NCBI GenBank assembly: GCA_030760725.1
Contig: JASWHV010000019.1
Coordinates: forward strand, 39,373,944-39,437,943
Direction: 5' to 3'
Length of the DNA: 64,000 nucleotides
DNA from: Neostapfia colusana
Taxonomy: Eukaryota; Streptophyta; Magnoliopsida; Poales; Poaceae
The position numbers and the translations under genes were made by a program. Every line of letters starts with the position of its first letter. Within the stretch, counting starts at the first letter, position 1. This document shows positions 33,715 through 44,640 of the stretch, piece after piece. Below the pieces are notes generated by a model. That model did no database searches. It was not told the DNA's origin and worked only from the letters and a program-made list of their open reading frames with translations.

Positions 33715-33728
33715 GCTCTACCCCCCTT
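33715..33728 (-). promoter_or_regulatory. Polypurine tract of element D
   Basis: Minus-strand AAGGGGGGTAGAGC adjoins the LTR start. The AATCTCG/CGAGATT palindrome with a 4-nt spacer lies next to it at 33735-33752. Confidence 0.88.
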
Positions 33729-33759
33729 AAAAGAAATCTCGTCCTCGAGATTGGTGGTT

Positions 33760-34677
33760 CTAGGAAAACAATTCCTGAAACTGTGCCTTAAGCTCGTCTT
33801 CTCGCTCCCATGTGGCTTCCGCTTCCGAGTGATGCTTCCACTGCACCTTGCACATCCGGATCCTTTTATTTCTTGTGAGGCGTTCCATTGTCTCCAAAAT
33901 CTTGACCGGTTGCTCGGCATAAGAAAGATCCTCTCGTACATCCACCTCATTCATGGGTAACATCTCTTCAGGCGTCCTTAGACATTTCTTGAGCTGTGAC
34001 ACATGGAATACATCGTGCACATCCGATAGGCGAGCCGGTAGTTCTAGTTGATATGCCACTTCGCCTTTCCTCTCCAGAATCTGAAAGGGTCCGATGTATT
34101 GAGGTGATAACTTCCCTTTCACCCTGAACCGACGAAGTCCTCGGATAGGGGACACCTTGAGATAAACAAAGTCCCCCACGTTGAAAACGAGCTCTCTTCT
34201 CCGTACATCGGCATAGCTCTTTTGTCGTGTCTGTGCTATCCTCAAGTTGTTGCGGATTTCCCTCACTTTCGCTTTGGCTTCTTGTAGTACCTCGGGCCCA
34301 AACACTTTACTTTCCCCTGTTTGGTTCCAAAATAGTGGAGTTCTGCAGTTCCTCCCATACAAAGCCTCAAAGGGGGACATCTTCATACTAGCCTGATAGC
34401 TGTTGTTATAAGAGAACTCCACATACGATAAGTTCTTATCCCAACTCCTGTTGTTCTTGAGCGCACACGCTCTCAGCATATCCTCAAGGATCTGATTGGT
34501 TCTTTCCGTCTGCTCGTCAGTCTGGGGGTGATAGGCAGAACTAAAATTCAGATGAGTTCCCATGGTTTCATGTAGCTTCTGCCAGAACCTTGAGGTGAAC
34601 TGTGTCCCTCGATCTGACACTATCTTCTTTGGCACTCCATGAAAACACACGATCCTTGACATGTACAATTCCGCCAA
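33760..34677 (-). pseudogene. pol: Integrase core to chromodomain of element D
   Basis: An uninterrupted stretch of about 305 codons with SDRG and the downstream Glu in TERTN, the GPF-type module (QYIGPF) and a C-terminal chromodomain with the EATWE motif. It ends at 33760, 32 bp before the polypurine tract, so no env gene follows. A TAA just upstream separates it from the first part of the integrase core. Confidence 0.9.
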
Positions 34678-34695
34678 TTTGGATCCGCTGTAGCT

Positions 34696-34881
34696 TTATT
34701 TCACGGGGATGAAATGAGCTACCTTGGTTAGCCTGTCGATGATGATCCATATCGAATCATATCCCAATTGGGTCCTGGGTAGTCCCACTATGAAGTCCAT
34801 ACCTATTTCTTCCCATTTCCATTCAGGCACTTTGAGTGGTTGCAATAGTCCCGCGGGTCGTTGATGTTCTGCTTTCACCAA
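34696..34881 (-). pseudogene. pol: Start of the integrase core of element D
   Basis: A short open piece with the first catalytic Asp (MDFIVGLP) and DRLTKVAHF. A TAG follows the zinc-region CDTC upstream and a TAA ends it; both interrupt otherwise alignable integrase sequence. Confidence 0.85.
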
Positions 34882-35790
34882 CTAACATGTGTCACATAGG
34901 GCAACATGTTCCGTGACATCTCGCTTCATGCCATACCACCAATATCTGCTCTTGAGGTCCTGATACATCTTCGTACTCCCAGGATGAATGGAATAGTCGG
35001 AATCATGAGCCTCCTTCAAAATCAATCCACGGATCTCCTTCACCTCAGGCACACAGATTCTTTTCCCATGCCACACCGTACTTTGTTCATCCTCTCTGAA
35101 CCCAGGGGCTTTATTTTCTTTGATAAGTTCTCTAATCTCTTGTATCTTCTCATCATTCTTCTGACCGTTGCATATGTATTGCTCTAATGTGGAGTCCACT
35201 TCCATTGCGATGGCCTCACCACTATTCACCAGCCATAGATTGAGTTTTGCAATCTCTTCCTTCAATTCTGTAGGCATGTCCTTCGAACTCAACATGTGGA
35301 CCTGCACTTTCCGGCTTAAAGCATCCGCTATGACGTTCGCTTTCCCAGGATGATAGTTGATGCCTACATCAAAGTCGTTGATTAGCTCTAACCATCTCCT
35401 TTGTCTGAGGTTGAGATCTGGCTGTGTGAAAATGTACTTTAGGCTCTTATGATCCGTATATATCTCTGTCCTCTTTCCCATTAAGTAATGCCGCCAAATC
35501 TTCAATGCGTGTACCACTGCGGCTAGCTCTAGGTCATGTGTAGGATAGTTCTTCTCGTGTTTTTGGAGCTGCCGGGACACGTAGGCCACGACATGCCCCT
35601 CTTGCATGAGAACACATCCCAACCCATGTCCAGAGGCATCGCAGTACACCGAAAAATTCTTTTGCATATCTGGCATAACTAGCACTGGGCCTATTGTCAA
35701 TCTTTTCTTCAGTTCTTGAAAACTCGTCTCACACTGTGGTGTCCATATGAATGTGATTCCCTTCTCTAACAATTTGGTGAGGGGTCTCAA
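34882..35790 (-). pseudogene. pol: RNase H and integrase zinc region of element D
   Basis: RT connection, RNase H (YCDASGHGLG, DLELAA, TDHKSL all present) and the HHCC zinc region ending CDTC, where a TAG interrupts. It overlaps the RT piece by a few bases in another frame, marking a frameshift near 35790. Confidence 0.88.
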
Positions 35791-36422
35791 ATCTTGGAGA
35801 AACCCTCGATAAACCGTCGATAATACCTAGCCAATCCTAAGAAGCTTCGTACTTCCCCGACATTCTCTGGGGTCTTCCACTTCTGCACATCCTCGATCTT
35901 GGCAGGATCTACGGAGATTCCTCCCTCCGAGATTATATGTCCTAAGAAGGGAACTCTCTTGAGCCAAAACTCACACTTGCTCAACTTGGCATATAGTTGG
36001 TGTTCTCTCAGCTTTTGCAACACCAACCTTAAATGTCCCTCATGTTCTTCTTCATCTTTGGAGAAGACGAGAATGTCATCAATGAAAACCACCACATATT
36101 TGTCCAGATATTCCATGAATACCTTGTTCATGAGATACATGAAGTATGCCGGGGCATTAGTTAGCCCGAAAGGCATGACGGTGTATTCATACATCCCGTA
36201 CCGAGATACGAAAGCTGTCTTTGGAATGTCGGTTTGGCTTATCTTAAGTTGGTGGTATCCCGACCTGAGATCAATTTTTGAGAACACACAAGCTCCCCTC
36301 AGCTGATCAAATAAGTCTTCAATACGGGGTAATGGGTACTTGTTCTTGATGGTTACTTCATTCAAAGCACGGTAGTCTATGCATAACCTTTGGGTTCCAT
36401 CCTTCTTTGGTACAAATATCAC
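35787..36422 (-). pseudogene. pol: Reverse transcriptase of element D
   Basis: Contains LRSGYHQLKI, the FGLTNAPAYF motif and the intact active site FIDD, then the FLGH region. Upstream, a TAG in place of a conserved Trp codon (about 36431) separates it from the linker. The end at 35787 is a frameshift. The change from TGG to TAG is the signature of deamination on the opposite strand. Confidence 0.9.
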
Positions 36423-36431
36423 TGGAGCTCC

Positions 36432-36749
36432 CTATGGTGAGGAACTAGGATGAATGTACCCCTTCTCTGTCAATTCTCGTAAATGTTTCTTGAGTTCTTC
36501 CAGTTGTTTGGAGTCCATCCAATAAGGCCTCTTGTATATCGGGGCGGTTCCAGGCACTAGTTCAATCGCGAATTCTACTTCACGATCGGGGGGCATACCT
36601 GGCAACTTCTCCGGAAAAACGTCTGGATATTCCCGGATAATCCTGATCTCTTCCACTTCCACCTCAACGTGATTGAGTTTAAGGTCCCTCCTAGGTTCTT
36701 GTACAGTTATGAACTTCACTCTTGTGCCACTAGGGTGAGTTAGTTCCAC
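36432..36749 (-). pseudogene. pol: Protease-RT linker and RT N-terminus of element D
   Basis: Contains the conserved VFPEKLPGMPPDREVEF-type linker and the PYWMD region of the RT fingers. It ends at a nonsense codon replacing the Trp of the SSPWG motif. A gap with stops at about 36770-36830 separates it from the protease piece. Confidence 0.87.
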
Positions 36750-36824
36750 CGCTCTTGTCGAACAATGGATGATTCATTTATGTTTGGTCAACCAATCCAT
36801 ACCCAAAATAATATCTATCCCTTG

Positions 36825-37598
36825 TCAGTCTATCACTATGAGGTTTGCAGTAAATACTACCCCATTAATGTCTAGATTCACCTTGGGACACACTTGTCTT
36901 GTCCTTATTTCTCCCCCTGGAGAGTTCACTGCTAGCATATGGTTCATTTGTGTTGTTGCTAGATCATGCTTCTTAACAAACCCTTGAGCAATGAACGAGT
37001 GGGTAGCACTAGAATCGAACAACAGGGTTGCAATGTGTAAATTGGCAGGAAACTTACCAATTACCACGTCAGGTGCCTCTTGCACTTCCTCCATGGTCAC
37101 GTGGTTCACCCGTCCTCGCATCACATTCTGCTGTTGTGGCTGCATGGGCTTCTTCTTTGGGCACTTATGGGCGTAGTGCCCCACTTCACCACAGTTGAAG
37201 CATTGTACCCCAACTTTAGGTGCCTGGCCTTTGTTGTCTTGGGGTTGGTTCGGTGGTCCTTGTCCTTCTAGTCGAGGTTGATATGTGGGGCGAGGCTGCT
37301 GTACAAACTGACGCTGCAGCTGTGCTGGTGCTGGCGGAGGCCTGAAATTCGGGTTGTACCCTCTGGGTGCTGAGTAGGGTACCACAGCATGGCTCGTCTG
37401 CCCTGCGAGTTTCTGCATCAGACGTGGGCGTGTGTTGCTACCTGAGGCTTGGTGTGACCATCCCGCCTTCCTCTTGTTTTCATTTCCCAAGGCCTTCAGC
37501 TTCCTCTCCACGACAAATGCTCTGTCTACCATCTTTTGGAAGCTTTCATACTCGTTGGAGGACATTGCACACTGCATTTCCATAGTAAGTCCTTCCAC
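36825..37598 (-). pseudogene. gag-pol: gag C-terminus, zinc knuckle and protease of element D
   Basis: Holds the CCHC knuckle CFNCGEVGHYAHKC and the aspartic protease motif, here DSSAT instead of DSGAT, a change at a structurally critical Gly. It ends in a TGA replacing a Trp. A frameshift near 37590 separates it from the gag core. Confidence 0.87.
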
Positions 37599-38227
37599 AA
37601 AACAGTCCTGTTTTGCTCATCAGTTTCGATGTCCCGTGGTGCATAACGGGATAGTTGGGTGAACTTAGTGAGGTATTCCCTCACAGTCATGTTTCCTTGC
37701 TGCAGTCCCAAGAACTCATTTCTCTTGTTTTTGAGTTCACCCCTTGGTATGTAATGGTTGTGGAAACTGTGCTTGAACTCTTCCCAAGTGATGTTCTCGG
37801 GGTCATGATGGGCTGCCACGTAAGCGGTCCACCAATCAGCAGCAGGTCCATGCAATTGGTGAGAGGCAAACAGCACCCTCTCATACCCTTGGCATTGTAT
37901 GATCCTCATCTTGCTCTCAATGGTCTTTAGCCAGTCATCTGCCTCCAGAGGTTCAGCAGCACTTGCAAACTTTGGGGGTTGAGTCCCCAGAAACTCACTC
38001 AACCTTGGTTGGCGTGGTGCAGCTTGTGGGGGTGGAGCTTGGTGCAAGTTGGCCACCACTTGAGTTAGGCTCTGGATGAGCTGATTCTGATTTTTAAGCA
38101 TCTGGTGGATAGGATCAGCTCCTTCACGGCGACCACCCCTGTCTTGTCCTCCAGAAAGATGAGGGTTGCCGGCCTCATCGTTGTTGTTGGTGGGGTTGGC
38201 ACCACGACCCTTTCCTCTTCCATCCAT
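37526..38227 (-). pseudogene. gag: gag core of element D
   Basis: Starts MDGRGKGRG at 38227, preceded by GATAG. The retrotransposon gag core follows, with WW, YHIPRG-like (HYIPRG) and FLGLQQG motifs. The frame is lost at about 37600, before the knuckle. It would form the capsid of the virus-like particle. Confidence 0.88.
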
Positions 38228-38518
38228 CTATCATGATCAACCAAATGTTAACTTAAAGCATTACATTTTAACTTCCCAAATTGCTTGTTTTAAACTTAAA
38301 CTTTTGAGGCCTTAATATATATTAACATTTTCTGAGGGTTTCACGTAGATTTTTGGGAGTCACGTCTCACACAAAAATAAATGCACTCTTAATTCATAGG
38401 GGTTCACACATCAAAGAAAAGCAACCTAAAGACGATGTTGTGGACAAATGCCCATGGCTTCCACAACTCATGTCACACACCAAACATTAACACACAAATA
38501 ACTAAGGTATTGACTCGA
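38228..38518 (-). other. Spacer between extra ORF and gag of element D
   Basis: A 291-bp AT-rich spacer with no ORF or recognisable element. Confidence 0.5.
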
Positions 38519-39337
38519 CTACTCGATAACCTGCTGAAATAAGGGAAAGAACTCTAAACGACTCGTATCACTGAGCTGGCTCTTCGGGGTCTTCCTCATT
38601 ATTGCGGCTGCCCTCTGATTCCGCTTTGGGTGGGGAAGCTGCTGGTGGAGAAGTGCGGCGACGCCTGCTCGCCCGGCGGTCTGGAGAGTCAGAGTCCATG
38701 TGTCATTCACGGTGACACACAGTTCATTCCCATCTCCTCTTTCTCTCGCCCTCAGGCTGGCGCGAAGCAATGCTTCAGTCTCCTTCAGGGTGTCACGAAC
38801 ATCCTGAAGCTCCTGCTGGCACTCCTGCAGTCGAATGCTGAGCATAGCAGCATCCTCCAAGCACAGGTCCATGTGCTCATGGGAAGTCCCCTGCTGCACT
38901 GGCGGGTACTTGTACTCCGCGGTGCCACTCTCACGCTGGAGGACATACATGTACTCAGTCCTGTCGAGGTGGCGACGGTTGAGGCAACTCTGGCAGGTGA
39001 TGGCCTCCCAGGTGACATCCTTCTCAGCATCGGCCTGAGTCGCCAGACAAGCTGGAGAGCGGTGGATCTTGAGCAGCTGATTTTCATGGATAATCCTCAT
39101 CTCTGAGCTCCATTCTTCCCGCTTCTCACGGATGGTCCTGGTGGAGCTGTAGTGTATGATTAGCTTGCCCGTATTGCCGGCGGCGTGGAGCATACACTGA
39201 AGATGGCGCAACAAGCCTCCTACTACCAACCCGTAGGAGTGGTACGTCACTAGACGATTCTCCTCTCTCAAGGCAAGGGCAACTACAGGAACTCTCCCTC
39301 CAGTGGACTTGCAGGCGGTGTGGATCATGCGGACCAT
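38519..39337 (-). CDS. Extra pre-gag ORF of element D, unknown coiled-coil protein
   Basis: A 272-codon frame lies between the primer site and gag, on the coding strand of D. I recognise no named domain. Residues 1-65 form an alternating hydrophobic region, and residues about 160-200 are a charged heptad-like coiled coil (LQECQQELQD type). It contains several Cys (for example CQSC at 115-118). The C-terminal third has lower-complexity composition and could be past a frameshift. It occupies the same position as the extra ORF of A and also has a coiled coil, but shows no sequence resemblance by eye, so the two may have been acquired independently. The ATG at 39337 is chosen because it is the most upstream in frame; another in-frame Met lies three codons downstream. 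Confidence 0.62.
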   Translation of the reverse strand: MVRMIHTACKSTGGRVPVVALALREENRLVTYHSYGLVVGGLLRHLQCMLHAAGNTGKLIIHYSSTRTIREKREEWSSEMRIIHENQLLKIHRSPACLATQADAEKDVTWEAITCQSCLNRRHLDRTEYMYVLQRESGTAEYKYPPVQQGTSHEHMDLCLEDAAMLSIRLQECQQELQDVRDTLKETEALLRASLRARERGDGNELCVTVNDTWTLTLQTAGRAGVAALLHQQLPHPKRNQRAAAIMRKTPKSQLSDTSRLEFFPLFQQVIE

Positions 39338-39529
39338 AAAGCATTTAAAATTTAGTTAGATAAGAGTTAAACAAAAATTATATTTTGAATAAAAATTGGG
39401 GCAGGATGAATAAAGTGACCCCATTAGGTAACACTTTAAACCCACACCTTTGTAAAATAGTTTTTAAGAAAATAAGGTCCTTAAATACGTCCATTTCTAC
39501 CTAGGTCCACGTTCCTACGGGCAACCTTG
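39338..39529 (-). other. Short leader of element D
   Basis: Only about 190 bp between the primer site and the extra ORF, far shorter than the 1.5 kb (A) to 2 kb (B) leaders of the A/B/C family. No CTGCAG/GT site is seen. Confidence 0.6.
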
Positions 39530-39541
39530 GCTCTGATACCA
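39530..39541 (-). promoter_or_regulatory. Primer binding site of element D
   Basis: Reverse complement of TGGTATCAGAGC, four bases from the 5' LTR end. Confidence 0.92.
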
Positions 39542-39545
39542 CTTC

Positions 39546-42500
39546 TGTCACACCCGGTTTCTCCGAAGAACAACCGAGTGAATATTACATGTATGCCAGG
39601 ATCATTATCTCATACATGTGACGACAAATAGTGAAGCATCATTTATTACAAGCCAAGTGTTCGAATATAAATACGTCTTACATAGCATACGTCTCGATGG
39701 TCGATAAAATGTTCATAACATGTAAATAAAGCAGCAGCGGAATATAAGTCTTGTGGGCTCCGTCACAGGCATTGCCCGGGGGACTCCGTGAACCTAGAAT
39801 CCTTCCTCGGGACCAAAGTCTTGGTCATTAAACACCACATCATTCTCTTGACCTGAGCAGCAATATAAACCAAAAGGAAAAGCAAGTTTGAGTACCATGG
39901 GTACTCAGCAAGTGTGGGAAAGTTATGTCATGCATGGTTAGAGCAAGGAGAGGTTAAACTCAGGGTTAAAGCACTACGCAATTATTACCTATCACCTTAG
40001 CTTATTAAGCACCTACATTACTACATAGGTGAAATGGTTCCAATCTCCCAACCCATCATCAAAATTAAGTAAACATAGCCTCATCTCAAATGTTAAGCTT
40101 CCCGCTCAACATCCTCAACTTCCCAATCCATCATCCTCTAATCATGAATTAGTCCAAGCCGCTCTTGACCGTGAGCACGGCTGTCATGACAGTTTTGCCT
40201 CTGCAGAGTTTGCACCACTGTTCCCACATGTAGTGATTTCATCCCCCGTTGCCGGGTGGACTAAAAGAACCTCCATTATGCCAGTGGCCGCGAACCACGT
40301 TCACACTTCCCAGGTGTGTAGCCAGGAGATCACTACGAAGCCTTTACAAAGGGATCCCGACGAGCATGGGCCCACTGAGGTTTCACCCCTAACAGCATAC
40401 AAGAGGCTCCAACCCCGCTGCAGTGGCCCCCTCTTGAGCCTTGCGGTTCATATGGTAGTCCAGCTGACACCTATTCCCCACACCATCCAAAACACCCATA
40501 CTACGCCGGGGATACACCTAATTACTTGGTCAAGCTGCCCCATCTCAGCATGTGATTGGCACGGTAAAGCCAGGTTACATGCTCCATGAACCGGTCCTTA
40601 GGATCCAGGCAAGTACTAAACACAAACCCGAGTGTCGTGCACCCAGCACCAACCAAATCATCCAACTTGCCTCGATCCCTACCTCTACATAACTCATAAT
40701 GTCTCATTCAAGAGTAAGGTAAACAAGTTGATGATCTCATATCCCACTTATCCCATTCTAAGCTTGGCTAAGCATAAGTAATATGAATGAATGACATAAT
40801 AAAACAAATCCCAACCCAAGCTACAAGGAAACAAGATAATGCAATTCTAGGGAAACTTCCTAGCATGGGTTTCATATTTCAATTGACAATGCAAATAATT
40901 CTATCTACACATCCTAGCATAGGATCAAAGTGGTCAAGGACACTTGCCTTCTTCCTGCTGCTCTGGGAATGGAAAGTCTTGGTCTTGGAAGGGGAGAACT
41001 TGCTCTGGGGCAGGTTCTACTCATGCCAAACACATAACAAAAGAAAACAACAATCCATAAGCCATATTTCACACTTTGACTCATGCAAACCACTCATACA
41101 TACATATGGGAGTCCTTCAGATTTCTAAGTGTTGTGGTTACCCTAGATGTGTTGATTTTTTTGGCCTACATGCACTTTTAAACATATATATATATTATTT
41201 CTAATCTTTTGTATTCAGATTTCTATTTGTACACTATATATGAATTTCCAATTTGAACAAATTCTTTATATTTAACTATTACACTTCTTAGCCACAAAGT
41301 TTGCATAAAAGGTATTTTCCTACTCCAAATAAATTTTCAGATCTTCTACAAAATCCTAAGTTGAAGTTTTTGAGTTTGGAGACCTCAATTATCATTTTCT
41401 AATTATACATACCTATTTTCCTATATTTTCAGATTTATTTTCTCTGCCTAAAAGTGAACTTTACTATTATAATAGTAAGACATATCATCTGAACAGAATA
41501 GGTTCTGATCTAAAATGTTCAATAATATATTTTTGAACTTCCTCTCTGATGTGAAACAATTTAAATTTATTTTACTAGTTTTTAGAATTATTTCCTAGAC
41601 TAAAATGTGTCTCTAGAGAAAATAAAAATGAGCAATACTTAGGCAGATCTCATTTCAGCCTAAAAATCAATTTTTAACTCATTCTAAAGTTTTCCAAGTG
41701 CTAGAGATTTTAAACTTGAATTTGGACATGTGTTTGCCTTACCTTTTAAATTTAAATCCTAGTCACATATTCAAATTTCTGAATTTAATATCCTATAGGG
41801 TCAAAAAGGTAAATCCACCCTACTGCAGGGTTTAATTTACTATTTCCTAAATTTCCAGGGGTCTGACTACACATAACAGAGGGGTTTTCCTTATTTTTAT
41901 TAAGTCCAGGGGTTAAAACTGATTTTTAAATGAATTTACATGAATTTCTGAAGGTCCATGGGCTAGATCAGAAGTTTCCGGGGCTAGCTCGTGTTTTCCG
42001 AGATCCCTAGGGGGTAGCGCGTAAGAATCCCAGCCTTTATAATGCGGGGCCGACGTGGACCGTCCGATTTAAAACAGACGGCTGAGATTATAACGCGAAG
42101 CGGTACGGGTTAGATCTAATAGGAACCGCACGTTTTAAAATGGACGGGCCTCAGGGGGCCACGTCGCCCTGGCCGTGTACGGGCGGCGCTGCCCGGTGGC
42201 GCATGGCGGCGGGGGGGGGGGGGGGGCGGCGATCTCGCCGGAGATCTTTGGGTTTTCGTCTATACTACCTAAAACTTGGATTTCTTGGCATAGAACGGCA
42301 GAGGGGAGGTCGGGGATCTCACCTCGGGTTTTTTCTTGAGCTCGGAGGCCCTGGAAGGTGGTCGGCGGCGAGGTCCGAGATGAAAACGTGGCGGTGCTCG
42401 CCGGAGCTGCGTCTAGAGCGCAAAAGACCGGGTTTTCTTCACCTGCGTGACTCCCCGGAGGCGGTGGAACATGATCAGCGCGTTAGATCAGGAAGTCCGA

Positions 42501-42992
42501 GCAAGGATCGAAGGAAAACGGTGATAGAAGCTTCAGTTCTCACCGGAGAGAAAGGTGGAGCGGCGCTGGGGAATTCGGCAAGTTTCCTTGCGTGAATTGC
42601 ACGAGGAGAGGCGGCGGAGGATCGGTTTGGATAAGTAGCAACGTCCGGGGCCGAAGATCGGGCTGGGGGCGCGGGTTTCCGGAGGTCGGTTTTGATTCGG
42701 GTGCGAGAGAGGGCCGGGATCGGTTGGGGTGCGAGGGAGAAGAGGAATGACACGCGGGCCCCGCGTGTCAGTGAGAGGGAGAGAGAGAGGGCGCGGGTTT
42801 GGGCTGGCGCGGGGGTCTTGGGCCGGCTGGCGGGTTTCGGCCCACTTGCCGGTTTTGGTTTTCTTTTTCTTTTTCCTTTTCTTTTCTGTTTTGATTTGAA
42901 TTTGAATTCCAGTTTGAATTTGAATTTCTGCACCACATGCAATACGTCCTAAATTTTTTAAATCCGCCCTTTAGCGGTATTGGGGTGTTACA
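39546..42992 (-). repeat. 5' LTR of element D
   Basis: Partner of 30276-33714. A run of 16 G at 42211-42226 stands where the other LTR has six. The open frames 40029-40589 and 42140-42595 are LTR sequence without coding support. Confidence 0.95.
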
Positions 42993-42997
42993 CTGCT
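42993..42997 (+). other. Target-site duplication of element D, right copy
   Basis: CTGCT directly after the LTR terminus ...GTTACA. Confidence 0.93.
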
Positions 42998-43085
42998 TCC
43001 ATAAAGTTTTGACATATTCATGTTTTCATTAGTCTCACATACTGCTGAGTTCTTGTTTAACTCTTCTTAACTACATTAATGCAGT

Positions 43086-44640
43086 ATGGTTCGTACTCGC
43101 TCTAGGAGTAGGGCCAGAAGTTCTCGTCGAGGCGGTGATGCTTCTATTCCACCGTTGGAACCACCATCCATAGGATGAATGGATCTTATGACTTGAGTCG
43201 TCGAGTCTAATCAAGAGAACGCTAGGCTACTCCAAGAAGCAACACAAGAACACACACGCTTACTCCAAGCTTTGGTACAGCAAGGCGTACTCCAGAACAT
43301 GCAACAAGCCGTTCCATCTCGGGACGCTTATCTGGACTTCTTGGCGACTCAACTGCCAATTTTTCCTGAAGCCACCGAACCTGTGGAAGCAGATCAATGG
43401 CTTCGTGTCATGGAGTCCAAGTTTGGAGTATTCAAGTGTGATGACTACCAGAAAACTAAGTTTGCCGCTCAACAACTCCATGGAGCCGCCAGAAACTGGT
43501 GGGTTGAACATCTTGCCACCATTCCGGAGGACCATCAAGTTGCATGGAGTGAATTTTGTGAAGCCTTTCGTACTCGTTACATACCACTAGGTATTGTAAA
43601 GGCAAAGCGGGAGGAATTTTTGGGCTTGAAGCAAGGGGACATGAGTGTCCTCGAGTATGTCAGAAGGTTTAACCTTTTGGCCCAATATGCTCCCGAATAT
43701 GTAGCGAAAGAAGAGGCACGGTGTGACCTATTCTTCCATGGCCTGAGTGCCATATTACCGGAAAAGCTGGCCGTACACAATAACGGCAGTTACACCGACA
43801 TGGTCGGTGCGGCTTTCATTCAGGAGAAGCCGACACTTGAGTGGCAAGCGGAGAAGAGAAAGATGAGTGAAATCGAGCAGGCTAGCACAAGTTATGTGCC
43901 TCAGAAGTACCGTTTGGTGTATCAAACGCCACCCGGTGAAAGATGGAGGCCACCTGTACAATCAACTCCGCAGAGATTGATTGCTGGTCAAGTTCTACAA
44001 CTTGCACCACCTCCACAGCTGCAGCATCAGACGGTGATTTGTGCTCCATCGCTGCAGCCATATGTACCTAGCAGTCCACCGCAAGTCAACGAAGGACCGG
44101 AGAGACATCCGTGTTTTACTTGTGGGCGCATGGGCCATTATGCTAGGCAATGTCCGGAGGGAATTCAAGGATGCGGGTCATCATATTTACAAAAATACGA
44201 CCCGTACCTTAATCTGCAGATAGGAGGGCAGATAAGGGGCAAAATTCACTATACTATGATTGATGATGTTCCGGAAGGAGAAGCCGCTTTAGCAGGGATG
44301 TTTTCTCTGAATCAGCTACCAATTTTAGTTCTCTTTGATTCCGGTGCCACACACAACTTCATTAGCCAATCTTTTGTGGCTCAACATCAGCTCCAAACGG
44401 TTTATACAAAGAGGCAATACCTCATATCTTCGCCCGGGGGCAGCAGTACCGCAAGCGAGGTTGTCTCCCGAGCACCTCTTTGTTTGGGGGGTAAAATATA
44501 CCCTACGACCCTCATTATTCTTGAAGGTCTGAAGATCGACATCATTTTGGGGATGTCGTGGTTGAATTACCACCAGGCGGTTCTTAACATCAGCTCCAGG
44601 ACCGTTGAGCTCAACCCCACAACACGGTCTTCAAAGATTA
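43086..44640 (+). pseudogene. gag: gag and protease of element C (broken)
   Basis: The gag start MVRTRSRSR at 43086 follows GCAG at 43081-43084, resembling a splice acceptor. TGA codons at 43176 and 43194 lie in frame before the gag core (43310-43830, with WW, RYIPLG and FLGLKQG). The CCHC knuckle CFTCGRMGHYARQC follows at about 44112 and the protease motif DSGATHNF at about 44337, both intact. The frame shifts near 44640. Both TGA codons fit CGA to TGA changes. Confidence 0.88.

Larger units (their letters stand above)
30276..42992 (-). mobile_element. Element D: complete minus-strand chromovirus with extra ORF
   Basis: A full-length 12.7 kb insertion in C's leader with 3439- and 3447-bp LTRs and a perfect 5-bp target duplication. 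On the minus strand: 5' LTR (42992-39546), primer site (39541-39530), extra ORF (39337-38519), gag-pol (38227-33760), polypurine tract (33728-33715), 3' LTR (33714-30276). Its LTRs (TGTAACACCCC...GTGTGACA) and gag-pol differ clearly from the A/B/C/E family, but it too has a chromodomain. It is a second Tekay-like lineage (assignment moderate). Confidence 0.95.

Noticed and set aside
40029..40589. 186-codon open frame, with a shorter relative at 30977-31312
   Set aside because: Both are the two LTRs of D; similarity reflects LTR duplication, and the frame differs in length between copies.
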